This document shows positions 16,196-23,707 of a stretch of DNA of 64,000 bases, one piece after another. The notes beneath the pieces were generated by a model. It did no database searches. It was not told the origin of the DNA and saw only the letters and a list, made by a program, of their open reading frames with translations. The stretch comes from Muribaculaceae bacterium (GTDB taxonomy: Bacteria; Bacteroidota; Bacteroidia; Bacteroidales; Muribaculaceae), in assembly GCA_017557425.1 (NCBI GenBank), contig JAFYYU010000015.1, forward strand, positions 203,133 to 267,132. Reading direction: 5' to 3'. Within the stretch, counting starts at the first letter, position 1. Each line of letters begins with the position of its first letter. Position numbers and translations under genes: made by a program.

Positions 16196-16966
16196 TTAGA
16201 GTTTCACAACAATTATACCTATAAAAAAAGCTATTGCCAACGATACCAAAGAACCAGCCAACACATACTCAGACTTCTCACTCTCTGAGTGTGCTTGGCT
16301 AAATCGCAAAATAGACTTTGCTGTGAGCAAGAAACCTATTGCTTCGTATTGAGACAGAATAACAAACAAGAGAATTAATACACGCTCTATATTTCCTATC
16401 AGCGCGCCTGAATGAAAGTTTCCGTGATCTTCTTCAGCGACCTTTACCTTACAAGCTTTAAGAACTAATAATACCAGAACATTGGCAGGTTTCAAAACCA
16501 AAGCCATCGCTAATATCGTCTTTATCCATAATGGATGCTGCAAGTATAAAGATGCCACCCAGTTAAACTGACTCCAATCATTACCAACCAGGAACCAAAG
16601 GTTCACAATGCTAACTATAATACCTATATGAAGCAACTGGTCAACTACAAATAACGGTAAATCATATTTAGCATTTTTCCCATCAGTTACATTAAGTTCA
16701 GCAATATTTACAATATTGTATTTAACCTGAAAATAAGATTTCAGGCTGTCGATTGCAAAATGAGATATTATCAGCAAAAGAATTATCCACCAAGCAGCAC
16801 AATCCATAACAGCAAAACAGGAAAGAATTCCAATAATTATAGCATGGGTAATCATTCCCCAGCCACTCCAATTATTCTCCACTTTGCTCCTACACATGCA
16901 GCCATTTTGCAAATAAAAGTCACCTACAAAATGAGCCACCAATAAGTTTATTATCATATCTATCAT
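16196..16966 (-). CDS. DUF3307 multi-spanning membrane protein
   Basis: 256 codons. The N-terminus shows the DUF3307 signature: NLLVAHFVGDFYLQNG, then a Trp-rich segment and GMITHAIIIGILSC, then LLLIISHFAIDSLKSY, with conserved His and Asp inside membrane helices. I count about six or seven hydrophobic segments in total. The function of DUF3307 is unknown; it is commonly encoded next to SatD-type proteins, as here. The start overlaps the stop of the SatD-like gene by 4 bases. In-membrane His/Asp residues suggest metal or proton handling, but that is speculation. Confidence 0.8.
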   Translation of the reverse strand: MIDMIINLLVAHFVGDFYLQNGCMCRSKVENNWSGWGMITHAIIIGILSCFAVMDCAAWWIILLLIISHFAIDSLKSYFQVKYNIVNIAELNVTDGKNAKYDLPLFVVDQLLHIGIIVSIVNLWFLVGNDWSQFNWVASLYLQHPLWIKTILAMALVLKPANVLVLLVLKACKVKVAEEDHGNFHSGALIGNIERVLILLFVILSQYEAIGFLLTAKSILRFSQAHSESEKSEYVLAGSLVSLAIAFFIGIIVVKL

Positions 16967-17613
16967 AATTCTCTCACGATTTCTTTATAATACTCTATTA
17001 CCTGTTCAATAGAACTCCAACAGAGCGCATTAAGATTCTGATTAACCCCCGACGGGGTAATACCCATGTTCTTTGCAATCATATTCGCATCCTTATAGAG
17101 GATTTTCTCATAAAGTGTGCGACATCTACGAGCTGTAGTTTTATTAACCAAGTCATTGATTAGCGAAAACATGATTCTCAAAATTTGTTCTTGCTTTCCA
17201 TCAGCCATGGAGATAGTAAACGAATACTTCGATCTACCCACAAGGCTATCTAGAGCTCTTCCAGATCGATAGATGGCATCACCATCCATCATATCGCGAT
17301 CTCGACTTACGGTCTTCATATCACCTAAGCCAATTGCAATCCTAAGACCATATTTGCTAAAACTATATTTAGCATCGCTCTTTGGTACAAATGATTTTAC
17401 CCATGTTTTCAGTACAAGTGCTGCCTCAAGGGCATCCTCTGGCGATTTCAGAATGCATTCTATTGTGTCACCTCTTACAATACGTCCCCAGAAGCCCATA
17501 TATCTATCTTCAAGAAGAGCTAGGCACTTCTTGATATGCTCGTTAAGCCCTATCATGGACTCTATTGATAATGAAGTAGAAGAAACTACATCTGCTGATA
17601 TTGTTGCGTACAT
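16963..17613 (-). CDS. SatD-like protein: class III cyclase-like domain plus helix-turn-helix
   Basis: 216 codons. Residues 1-135 follow the class III nucleotide cyclase layout: ISADVVSST with D8 at the first metal position, VRGDTIECIL with D49 at the second, the strand GLRIAIGLGDM, and GDAIYRSGRALD (111-122), which parallels the GxxVNxAARL motif. Residues 160-210 form a helix-turn-helix (DANMIAKNMGITPSGVNQNL). This matches the SatD family, of unknown function. Both metal-binding aspartates are present, so nucleotide cyclase activity is possible but unproven. First gene of the operon with DUF3307 and the GHKL-nuclease; the HTH could regulate the operon through the palindromes in the leader. 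Confidence 0.7.
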   Translation of the reverse strand: MYATISADVVSSTSLSIESMIGLNEHIKKCLALLEDRYMGFWGRIVRGDTIECILKSPEDALEAALVLKTWVKSFVPKSDAKYSFSKYGLRIAIGLGDMKTVSRDRDMMDGDAIYRSGRALDSLVGRSKYSFTISMADGKQEQILRIMFSLINDLVNKTTARRCRTLYEKILYKDANMIAKNMGITPSGVNQNLNALCWSSIEQVIEYYKEIVREL

Positions 17614-17643
17614 ATTCTTATAAGTATTATTTCAAATGTTAAA

Positions 17644-17690
17644 ACAAGTTCTAGCACTTGTTTTCTGACAATACAAGTTCCAGAGCTTGT
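17644..17690. promoter_or_regulatory. Two near-palindromes in the SatD operon leader
   Basis: ACAAGTTCTAGCACTTGT (17644-17661) and ACAAGTTCCAGAGCTTGT (17673-17690), 29 bp apart, lie 31-77 bases upstream of the SatD-like start codon and downstream of the promoter. Good operator candidates. Confidence 0.6.
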
Positions 17691-17767
17691 AATTAGGCTT
17701 TGAGCCAATGTTGCTAACAGGGCTATTCATCGCCTTATTGCAGTGGATTAACTTGATATTTTGATTT

Positions 17768-17776
17768 GCAAATATA
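17768..17776 (-). promoter_or_regulatory. Promoter (-7 element) of the SatD/DUF3307/GHKL operon
   Basis: TATATTTGC on the minus strand, with TTG 18 bases further upstream. Gives a leader of about 145 bases that contains the two palindromes. Confidence 0.65.
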
Positions 17777-17901
17777 CTGAATACATCCGACAAACAAGAA
17801 GAAATTGAGAAAAACTATTGATTTGAGGCTATGTTTTTGATTACCGTCATAATTTTATTGAATAAATAATTGAAGGCAAGATTGAGAAAACAAAGATGAA
17901 A

Positions 17902-17925
17902 AAACCATCTTTCAAGATGGTTTTG
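17902..17925 (-). terminator. Terminator hairpin, minus strand
   Basis: AAAACCATCTT / AAGATGGTTTT, 11-bp arms, followed by a T run on the minus strand. Probably ends transcription coming from the 18.4-19.4 kb genes. Confidence 0.6.
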
Positions 17926-18375
17926 ACGGCAGTTGGACAATATGCTTATATGCGAGCCGACGGTGTAATGGTTATTCCGATAGCTTGCCTGAAAGATTAA
18001 TATTAGAATGATTATGACTCAACCGCTTTTTCTATTATATTATGCTATTTGTGAACTACAACTGATTCACCCAATGTCGATTCAGTTGAATCTACCAGGC
18101 GTTAAACTATGTCAAAAGTATTAAATGTGAAGGCTTTGAAAGTTGTACTTCAAAACTCTACCATAGTTGTACCGTTTAATATATAAATATCCGATAATCA
18201 ATTAACTGTAACTTCTGCGTGGAAAGGTAAATACTTATGCAATTTTATTGCAACTATATTAGTTTTAGTATCGTTTTTCCTTAAATAACAACATGAGAAA
18301 AATCTGATTTCGTTGGAAAAACAACACTAGACATCATTCAACTTACTAATACAACGCATTTTGCAGTCAATCATT
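17926..18375. other. Non-coding region holding repeat copy A
   Basis: No gene seen. Its middle part (18100-18232) is copy A of the 133-bp interspersed repeat. The rest is AT-rich without recognisable signals. Confidence 0.5.
18100..18232 (+). repeat. Interspersed repeat, copy A
   Basis: Starts CGTTAAACTATGTCAAAAGT and is nearly identical to copy B over the first 95 bases. Its 3' part has drifted and no gene follows it. Confidence 0.85.
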
Positions 18376-18900
18376 CTATTCCTCTGGCATATCTGAATAA
18401 TCATAATAGATGTCCCACATTGTGTCAGGGAATCCCCAGCCGGATGACTCGCAATTATGCAGAATTGTGTCTATCCGTTGCTGGAAATGACTTTGAAGAT
18501 GGTGTTGGCTTATAAACTTCATGGCTGCTTTGAAATTGTTCTCGGCTGCATCGTAGAACTGTTCCCACATGTCGCCACACTCATCAGCAATTTGACTGGC
18601 ATATTCCGGAATGCTGAGCATCAAGTCGGCCAACAACTCGGGAAGAGGATCGAGTGACTTGAATTCTGACACCGCTTTACGGCAGACCGAGAATCTCAAT
18701 TTTGCATCGCCACGGCTGGGAAAAAACTCATTTGTAATGATTTTCCTATATTCTTCCAGCTTCGCATTGTCATCTGGCTTGATCACATACTCAAGATACT
18801 CTTTCGCTTCTTTGCGAGCCGAATACAAGTCCATCACCAACCCCTCTAATGAGCTGCGCTCCAGTGACTTGATATAGTTCTTGACTTCTGATTTGGACAT
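18376..18900 (-). CDS. DUF6155-type protein
   Basis: 174 codons, helical and acidic, no signal peptide. The pattern IITNEFFPSRGDAKLRFSV, then KAVSEFKSLDPLPELLADLM, then SSGWGFPDTMWDIYYDY is what I associate with DUF6155 proteins of Bacteroidota; function unknown. The upstream gene on the same strand is 64 bp away, so the two are probably cotranscribed. Confidence 0.65.
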   Translation of the reverse strand: MSKSEVKNYIKSLERSSLEGLVMDLYSARKEAKEYLEYVIKPDDNAKLEEYRKIITNEFFPSRGDAKLRFSVCRKAVSEFKSLDPLPELLADLMLSIPEYASQIADECGDMWEQFYDAAENNFKAAMKFISQHHLQSHFQQRIDTILHNCESSGWGFPDTMWDIYYDYSDMPEE

Positions 18901-18964
18901 TTCTATTTCAATTGGAGTTTTTCAAAAATGCTTTTGAGTACAAAAAACATGAATTGTATTGAAG

Positions 18965-19357
18965 TCAGTTGGAATCGTTTGAGTAGAATGATGCAAATCT
19001 TTTGATGTACTCACGGGGCTCGTCGCTGAAGCGGGCAATTTCTTCATCGGTCAGCCATTTGTCAAAGTACAGGACTGCAACGCAATCGAGGTAGTGGGAG
19101 CCTGTGACATCGTCGTAGCGGCGAGCCACGTGATCGTTGAATTTGTCGGTGGCTCTGAACAGCTGGGTGAAGCGTTTGTGCCGCACTCGTTCGACACTTT
19201 GACCGTTCTCCTCACGGTAAGGTTCGAAGAGTTGTTCGGGAGGGATCGGATCGCTGGCAATTCTCTGAATCTGTTCCACAAAATGCCTGCACTCCCTTTC
19301 GAGTCCAGTATTGATTAATTCACGGCATAGGCGCTTGTCTGATTTAGATAGTTTCAT
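18965..19357 (-). CDS. Unknown 130-residue protein
   Basis: Small, charged, soluble protein (MKLSKSDKRLCRELINTGLE at the N-terminus) with helices and no recognised domain. Likely the first gene of an operon with the DUF6155-type gene. A TACTTTTGT element at 19383-19391 on the minus strand is a plausible -7 promoter box. Confidence 0.6.
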   Translation of the reverse strand: MKLSKSDKRLCRELINTGLERECRHFVEQIQRIASDPIPPEQLFEPYREENGQSVERVRHKRFTQLFRATDKFNDHVARRYDDVTGSHYLDCVAVLYFDKWLTDEEIARFSDEPREYIKRFASFYSNDSN

Positions 19358-19660
19358 AATGTTTTGGTTAGATTATTGAGTTACAAAAGTACAAAAAACG
19401 CTGATTATAAGCCCGGAGAAAAAAGTTCAGGATATCATGAATGTTGTCGCAAGTGATCTAACGTCTTAAGATGTATCATGAGGTGGTTTAGAAATAGAGA
19501 AGATGCCATTATCTTGTATTCATTATTTTGTTAGCAAAAATAGACATTTTTTGTCTAACTGCGCAAATAGATATGAAAGAAAGTCCTATTATTATATTTT
19601 TGACTTATTTATTTCAGTTAATTGTATCGATGCTGTCGACGCAATCAAAGTATTCAATCT
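19358..19660. other. Intergenic region between divergent genes
   Basis: Promoter for the minus-strand pair at its left end; otherwise AT-rich with no recognisable gene. Confidence 0.5.
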
Positions 19661-19743
19661 TTGAGAATTTCGGCATTTTTCAATATTCGACCATTGAGAA
19701 TATCGGCATTTTCTGCACTTTTCCTTTGATATTTGGGATTTTA
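19661..19743 (+). repeat. 33-bp-period repeats before ATPase gene 1
   Basis: TTGAGAATTTCGGCATTTTT (19661-19680) and TTGAGAATATCGGCATTTTC (19694-19713) are exactly 33 bp apart. A weaker third copy, TTGATATTTGGGATTTT, starts at 19726 and overlaps the -33 box. Confidence 0.75.
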
Positions 19744-19756
19744 TGGTTACATTTGC
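19725..19756 (+). promoter_or_regulatory. Promoter of ATPase gene 1
   Basis: TTTG 19725-19728, 19 bases, TACATTTGC 19748-19756. This places the transcription start after 19743, so ATG 19773 is the real start codon. Confidence 0.8.
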
Positions 19757-19772
19757 ACCTGATAATACAAAG

Positions 19773-21146
19773 ATGAAAATGGCAGAAAGAATTTTCAGAC
19801 GCAAAATATATGAGCAAATGCTGAGTTGGAAGAAAAATCAGCACGGAACGACAGCACTTCTTATCAGGGGTGCAAGGCGTGTCGGCAAGTCCACTGTTGC
19901 CGAGCAATTTGCCCGTAATGAATACGAGAGCTACATATTGGTTGACTTCTCAACAGCAACGCAAGCAACACACCGTTTGTTTGAAGATGTCTCCAATCTG
20001 GACTACATCTTCACGCAACTGCAACTTAACTATCGAAAAAGCCTGAAACCACGCAAGTCTGTCATCATCTTTGATGAAATACAGAAGCAGCCATTAGCCC
20101 GGCAAGCTATTAAAACACTTGTGGCCGATGGACGCTACGATTACATCGAAACTGGCTCTCTGTTGAGCATCAAGCGTAAAAGGAAGTCAGCTGGCAACTC
20201 CGAGCAACAGAAAAACATTCTCATTCCCAGTGAGGAAACGCACCTTGATATGTACCCCATGGACTATGAGGAGTTTCGTTGGGCATTGGGAGATGACCAA
20301 ACTATTCCCCTTTTGCGTACAATGTTCAACAATTTAAGTCCACTGAGTGATGATACGAATCGTCGCATGATGCGCGATTTCCGTCTATATGTTTTGGTTG
20401 GAGGCATGCCCCAGGCAGTCAATGACTACCTTGACACTCACGACATGAGCATTGTTGACCAACGCAAGCGTAGCATTCTTGACCTATACGATGAAGATTT
20501 CTACGACTTGGATCCATCAGGTCAAACCTCCGACCTGTTTCATGCCATTCCTGCTCAACTAAACAGTAACGCCTCTCGCTATCAGGTGAGTAGCGTGATT
20601 GAGGGAGGAAAACTGGATCGTTTGAGAGGTCAGATAAATATCCTCAAAGATTCCATGACCGTCAATATAGCTTATCATGCCAACGACCCAAGTGCAGGAT
20701 TGGCATCACACATCAACCGCGACCAGTTCAAATTGTTTTGCGGAGATACAGGACTATTTGTCACTCTCGCTTTCTGGGACGATAAATTTACAGAGAATGT
20801 CATTTACCAAAAATTGTTGAGCGATAAACTGAATGCTGATGTGGGCTATGTATACGAGAACTTGGTGTCACAGATTCTGACAGCCACTGGGAATAAGTTG
20901 TATTACCATACGTGGCCGACACCATCGGGCAAACATAACTACGAGATAGACTTCCTGTTGTCCCGTAAAGCTAAAATCTGCCCGATAGAAGTCAAGTCAT
21001 CGACATCCAATCTTCATGTTTCCATTGATGAATTCCAGAAGAAGTTCTCGGCCCGCATCCTTCAACGGTACCTCCTTCATTCAAAGGACATTCGGAAAGA
21101 ACGGGACTTGATAATGCTGCCAATGTATATGGCAATTTTTCTTTAG
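19773..21146 (+). CDS. AAA ATPase with DUF4143 domain (1)
   Basis: 457 codons from ATG 19773, chosen because the promoter lies inside the longer frame. The N-terminal AAA domain has Walker A GARRVGKS (33-40), Walker B VIIFDEIQ and sensor YIETGSLL. A winged-helix-like middle part is followed by the DUF4143 domain with a PD-(D/E)XK-like core, YEIDFLLS ... CPIEVKSS. Proteins of this type are abundant in Bacteroidota and archaea and their role is unknown. Preceded by its own 33-bp-period repeats and followed by copy B of the interspersed repeat. Related in architecture to the ATPases at 22.1 and 29.9 kb but clearly diverged from them. Confidence 0.88.
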   Translation: MKMAERIFRRKIYEQMLSWKKNQHGTTALLIRGARRVGKSTVAEQFARNEYESYILVDFSTATQATHRLFEDVSNLDYIFTQLQLNYRKSLKPRKSVIIFDEIQKQPLARQAIKTLVADGRYDYIETGSLLSIKRKRKSAGNSEQQKNILIPSEETHLDMYPMDYEEFRWALGDDQTIPLLRTMFNNLSPLSDDTNRRMMRDFRLYVLVGGMPQAVNDYLDTHDMSIVDQRKRSILDLYDEDFYDLDPSGQTSDLFHAIPAQLNSNASRYQVSSVIEGGKLDRLRGQINILKDSMTVNIAYHANDPSAGLASHINRDQFKLFCGDTGLFVTLAFWDDKFTENVIYQKLLSDKLNADVGYVYENLVSQILTATGNKLYYHTWPTPSGKHNYEIDFLLSRKAKICPIEVKSSTSNLHVSIDEFQKKFSARILQRYLLHSKDIRKERDLIMLPMYMAIFL

Positions 21147-21226
21147 TGCAATCAGGTTATAGATTTGAAACTATTCCGATATGATTAAGATGATGGTCAA
21201 AATCCCCGTTTTTGACTCATTTCGAT

Positions 21227-21359
21227 CGTTAAACTTAGTCAAAAGTGTTAAATGTGAAGGCTTTGAAAGTTGTACTTCAAAACTCTACCATATTTGCACC
21301 GTTTAATATATAAATATCTGATGTTCAATAATTTGCATTTTCTGCATCGGCAAATAATT
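21227..21359 (+). repeat. Interspersed repeat, copy B
   Basis: Best-preserved copy. Contains CTTTG, 23 bases, then CATATTTGC, a possible promoter, and ends TTCTGCATCGGCAAATAA just before the start codon at 21364, so it probably drives that gene. Confidence 0.85.
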
Positions 21360-21363
21360 TAAT

Positions 21364-21885
21364 ATGAGCAATAATTCTTTGAGATTCAGAGTGTTTAAGG
21401 CAATACTAGCTTTGCCTATACCCGTTTGTATCATTATACCATCGATATTGCTGTATTTTTCTGATTGGCAACCGGGAGGTTTGCCTGTATGGAGGGCCGT
21501 AATCGGTGTAATTTGTTTCCTTGCAGGCATCTTTTTAGCAGTATCGACAGTGAGATTGTTCCCCAAACTTGGCAATGGCACTCCAGCGCCATGGGATCCC
21601 ACTACAAAAATGATAGTCACAGGCCCGTATGCCTACGTACGCAATCCGATGATTACGGGTGTTGTTCTAATTCTCATCAGCGAGGCTTTGATGTTTGGCT
21701 CATTGGCTATCGGCATTTGGGCAGTAGTATTTCTCATCATCAATATGTTTTACTTTCCCTTGTCCGAAGAACCTGGCCTTCGCAAGCGTTTCGGCAAAGA
21801 ATATGAAGAGTATTGCAAAAATGTGCCACGATACATCCCACGCCTAACGCCGTGGAAACCAGATTCGTCACCATCCTTAGAATAA
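21364..21885 (+). CDS. Isoprenylcysteine carboxyl methyltransferase-like membrane protein
   Basis: 173 codons with about four hydrophobic helices. The ICMT/PEMT-type signature is present near the C-terminus: GPYAYVRNPMITGVVL and the pair EEPGLRKRFGKEYEEYC, followed by VPRYIPR. Bacterial members are S-adenosylmethionine-dependent methyltransferases with mostly unknown small-molecule substrates. A second member lies at 41511-41993. Its promoter seems to be supplied by repeat copy B. Confidence 0.82.
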   Translation: MSNNSLRFRVFKAILALPIPVCIIIPSILLYFSDWQPGGLPVWRAVIGVICFLAGIFLAVSTVRLFPKLGNGTPAPWDPTTKMIVTGPYAYVRNPMITGVVLILISEALMFGSLAIGIWAVVFLIINMFYFPLSEEPGLRKRFGKEYEEYCKNVPRYIPRLTPWKPDSSPSLE

Positions 21886-22004
21886 TATCAACAAAAAAAG
21901 TCCTATATACAACCCTGAATAATCCTGAAGCATGGTCTCTCAATCAAACTATGCTCAACAAAGAATAGTTTGATTTCTAAATAATGCACTTTTTTATGAT
22001 TTTT

Positions 22005-22037
22005 CTTGGCGGCATAATTTGAAAAGTGTAATTTTGC
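22005..22037 (+). promoter_or_regulatory. Promoter of ATPase gene 2
   Basis: CTTG 22005-22008, 20 bases, TAATTTTGC 22029-22037. The -7 box overlaps the end of the first of three repeats. Confidence 0.65.
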
Positions 22038-22096
22038 AGTGGTAAATTATATTGAAAAGTGTATTTTTCTACTGCTGAAAATATTTGAAAAGTGTA
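22019..22096 (+). repeat. 33-bp-period repeats before ATPase gene 2
   Basis: TTGAAAAGTGTA occurs at 22019-22030, 22052-22063 and 22085-22096, exactly 33 bp apart each time. The last copy ends 6 bases before the start codon at 22103. Confidence 0.85.
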
Positions 22097-22102
22097 AATT
22101 CA

Positions 22103-23467
22103 ATGCTATACAGAAAGATTACATCATATCTTGAGGACTATTTAAAGTCTGATACTGACACGATTCTAATATTGGAAGGGGCCCGTCAGGTCGGCAAGTC
22201 ATTCAGTATCCGTGAGGTTGGCACACGATTGTACCCGAATTTTGTCGAAATAAACTTTGTGGAAGACGATGAGGGTCAGCAATTGTTTAAGAATATCCAC
22301 AGGAAAGAAGACTTCTACCTGACACTCAGTATGGTGGCTGGAGACAAGTTATCCAGTCGTGATGATACGTTGGTGTTTCTAGACGAGATTCAACACTATC
22401 CTCAGTTCCTGACCATGCTGAAGTTTCTGCGTGAGGATGGGCGTTACCGTTATATTGCTAGCGGCAGTCTGCTTGGCATCACTCTGCAGGACACAACCTC
22501 CATTCCCGTAGGCAGTATTATCCGCAAGGAGATGTTCCAGCTTGACTTCGAGGAATTTCTCATTGCCAATGGCTTTGGCTCTGAGGCCATAGACATGTTG
22601 AGACAATCCTACTTGAATCGTCAAAGTCTTACTGAGGAGCATCACAAACACGTGTTGGATTTATTCCGCCGATATCTTTTGGTGGGCGGATTGCCTGATG
22701 CAGTCAATATCTATCTAGACACGCATAATATCGTGCGAGTGCGCGAAGTGCAGGATGGCATACGAAGCCTATATGCGGATGACGCATCCAAATACGAAAG
22801 AGAGCACTCCAAGAAACTGCTTATACGCCGCATCTATGAAATGATTCCTTCACAGATGGAAAACAAAAAGAAGCGCATAGTGGCCCAGAAGATACGGGGA
22901 AAGGAGGGTGACCGTTTCTCCCAATATCAGGAAGAATTTGAATACCTGGTCTCGTCAGGCATAGCACTAGCTGTTCATGCCATATCCAATCCACATTTCC
23001 CCTTGAGTGAGTCTCTCCAGAAAAACCTGCTAAAGTTGTATCTAAATGATGTGGGGCTGCTTACCGGCCTTCTCTATCATAACAACATACGTCCTGTTAT
23101 CGACGATGTGAGAAGCATCAATCTGGGTTCAGTTTATGAGAGTGTTGTTGCTCAGGAACTGAGAGCGCATGGCCACAAACTCTTTTACTACGATAATCGT
23201 AAACAGGGCGAAGTGGACTACCTTATTGACGACCATACTGCAATGAGGCCCCATCCGATAGAAGTCAAGTCGGGCAAGGACTATAACGTACATAGTGCGC
23301 TTAACAATCTCCTAAAGAACCCCGATTACGATATTCAAGCAGCTACCGTCATCTCCAATGAGCGTGAGATCTATCAGAAGGACAAAGTCACTTATTTGCC
23401 CGTCTATTTTGTCATGTTCATGGAAATTGATACACCTCAGACAGATGAATCAGCATACATTTTCTGA
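22103..23467 (+). CDS. AAA ATPase with DUF4143 domain (2)
   Basis: 454 codons from ATG 22103; TTG 22085 is inside a repeat and less likely. Walker A GARQVGKS (26-33), Walker B LVFLDEIQ, sensor YIASGSLLG. The C-terminal DUF4143 domain carries GEVDYLID ... HPIEVKSG, the Asp and Glu-x-Lys of a PD-(D/E)XK-like core. A predicted winged helix lies between. Preceded by three exact repeats and followed by interspersed repeat copy C. Function of the family unknown; a nucleic-acid or quality-control role is often proposed. Confidence 0.88.
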   Translation: MLYRKITSYLEDYLKSDTDTILILEGARQVGKSFSIREVGTRLYPNFVEINFVEDDEGQQLFKNIHRKEDFYLTLSMVAGDKLSSRDDTLVFLDEIQHYPQFLTMLKFLREDGRYRYIASGSLLGITLQDTTSIPVGSIIRKEMFQLDFEEFLIANGFGSEAIDMLRQSYLNRQSLTEEHHKHVLDLFRRYLLVGGLPDAVNIYLDTHNIVRVREVQDGIRSLYADDASKYEREHSKKLLIRRIYEMIPSQMENKKKRIVAQKIRGKEGDRFSQYQEEFEYLVSSGIALAVHAISNPHFPLSESLQKNLLKLYLNDVGLLTGLLYHNNIRPVIDDVRSINLGSVYESVVAQELRAHGHKLFYYDNRKQGEVDYLIDDHTAMRPHPIEVKSGKDYNVHSALNNLLKNPDYDIQAATVISNEREIYQKDKVTYLPVYFVMFMEIDTPQTDESAYIF

Positions 23468-23548
23468 TTGTTTACATGCAAATTGACAACTTCACAGTAT
23501 ATGTCGAAATGGAAAACCTGTTTGCCATTTAGGCAGCATTAATACCAG

Positions 23549-23681
23549 CGTTAAACTTAGTCAAAAGTATTAAAAATGAGGGGTGATGAAATAGGTACTG
23601 TAAAACTCTACCGTATTTCTGCCATTTAGTATATAAATATATGAAATTCAATTAGTTGTATCTTCTGCATCGGCAAATAAA
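23549..23681 (+). repeat. Interspersed repeat, copy C
   Basis: Same ends as copy B (CGTTAAACTTAGTCAAAAGT and TCTTCTGCATCGGCAAATAA) but diverged in the middle. No gene starts after it; the next gene converges on it. Marks the right edge of the AT-rich island. Confidence 0.8.
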
Positions 23682-23707
23682 GCTTTACAAAGAACTTTGA
23701 AGAACAC

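Noticed and set aside
19743-19772. Upstream start for ATPase gene 1
   Set aside because: The -7 promoter box lies at 19748-19756, inside this extension, so the transcript cannot include it.
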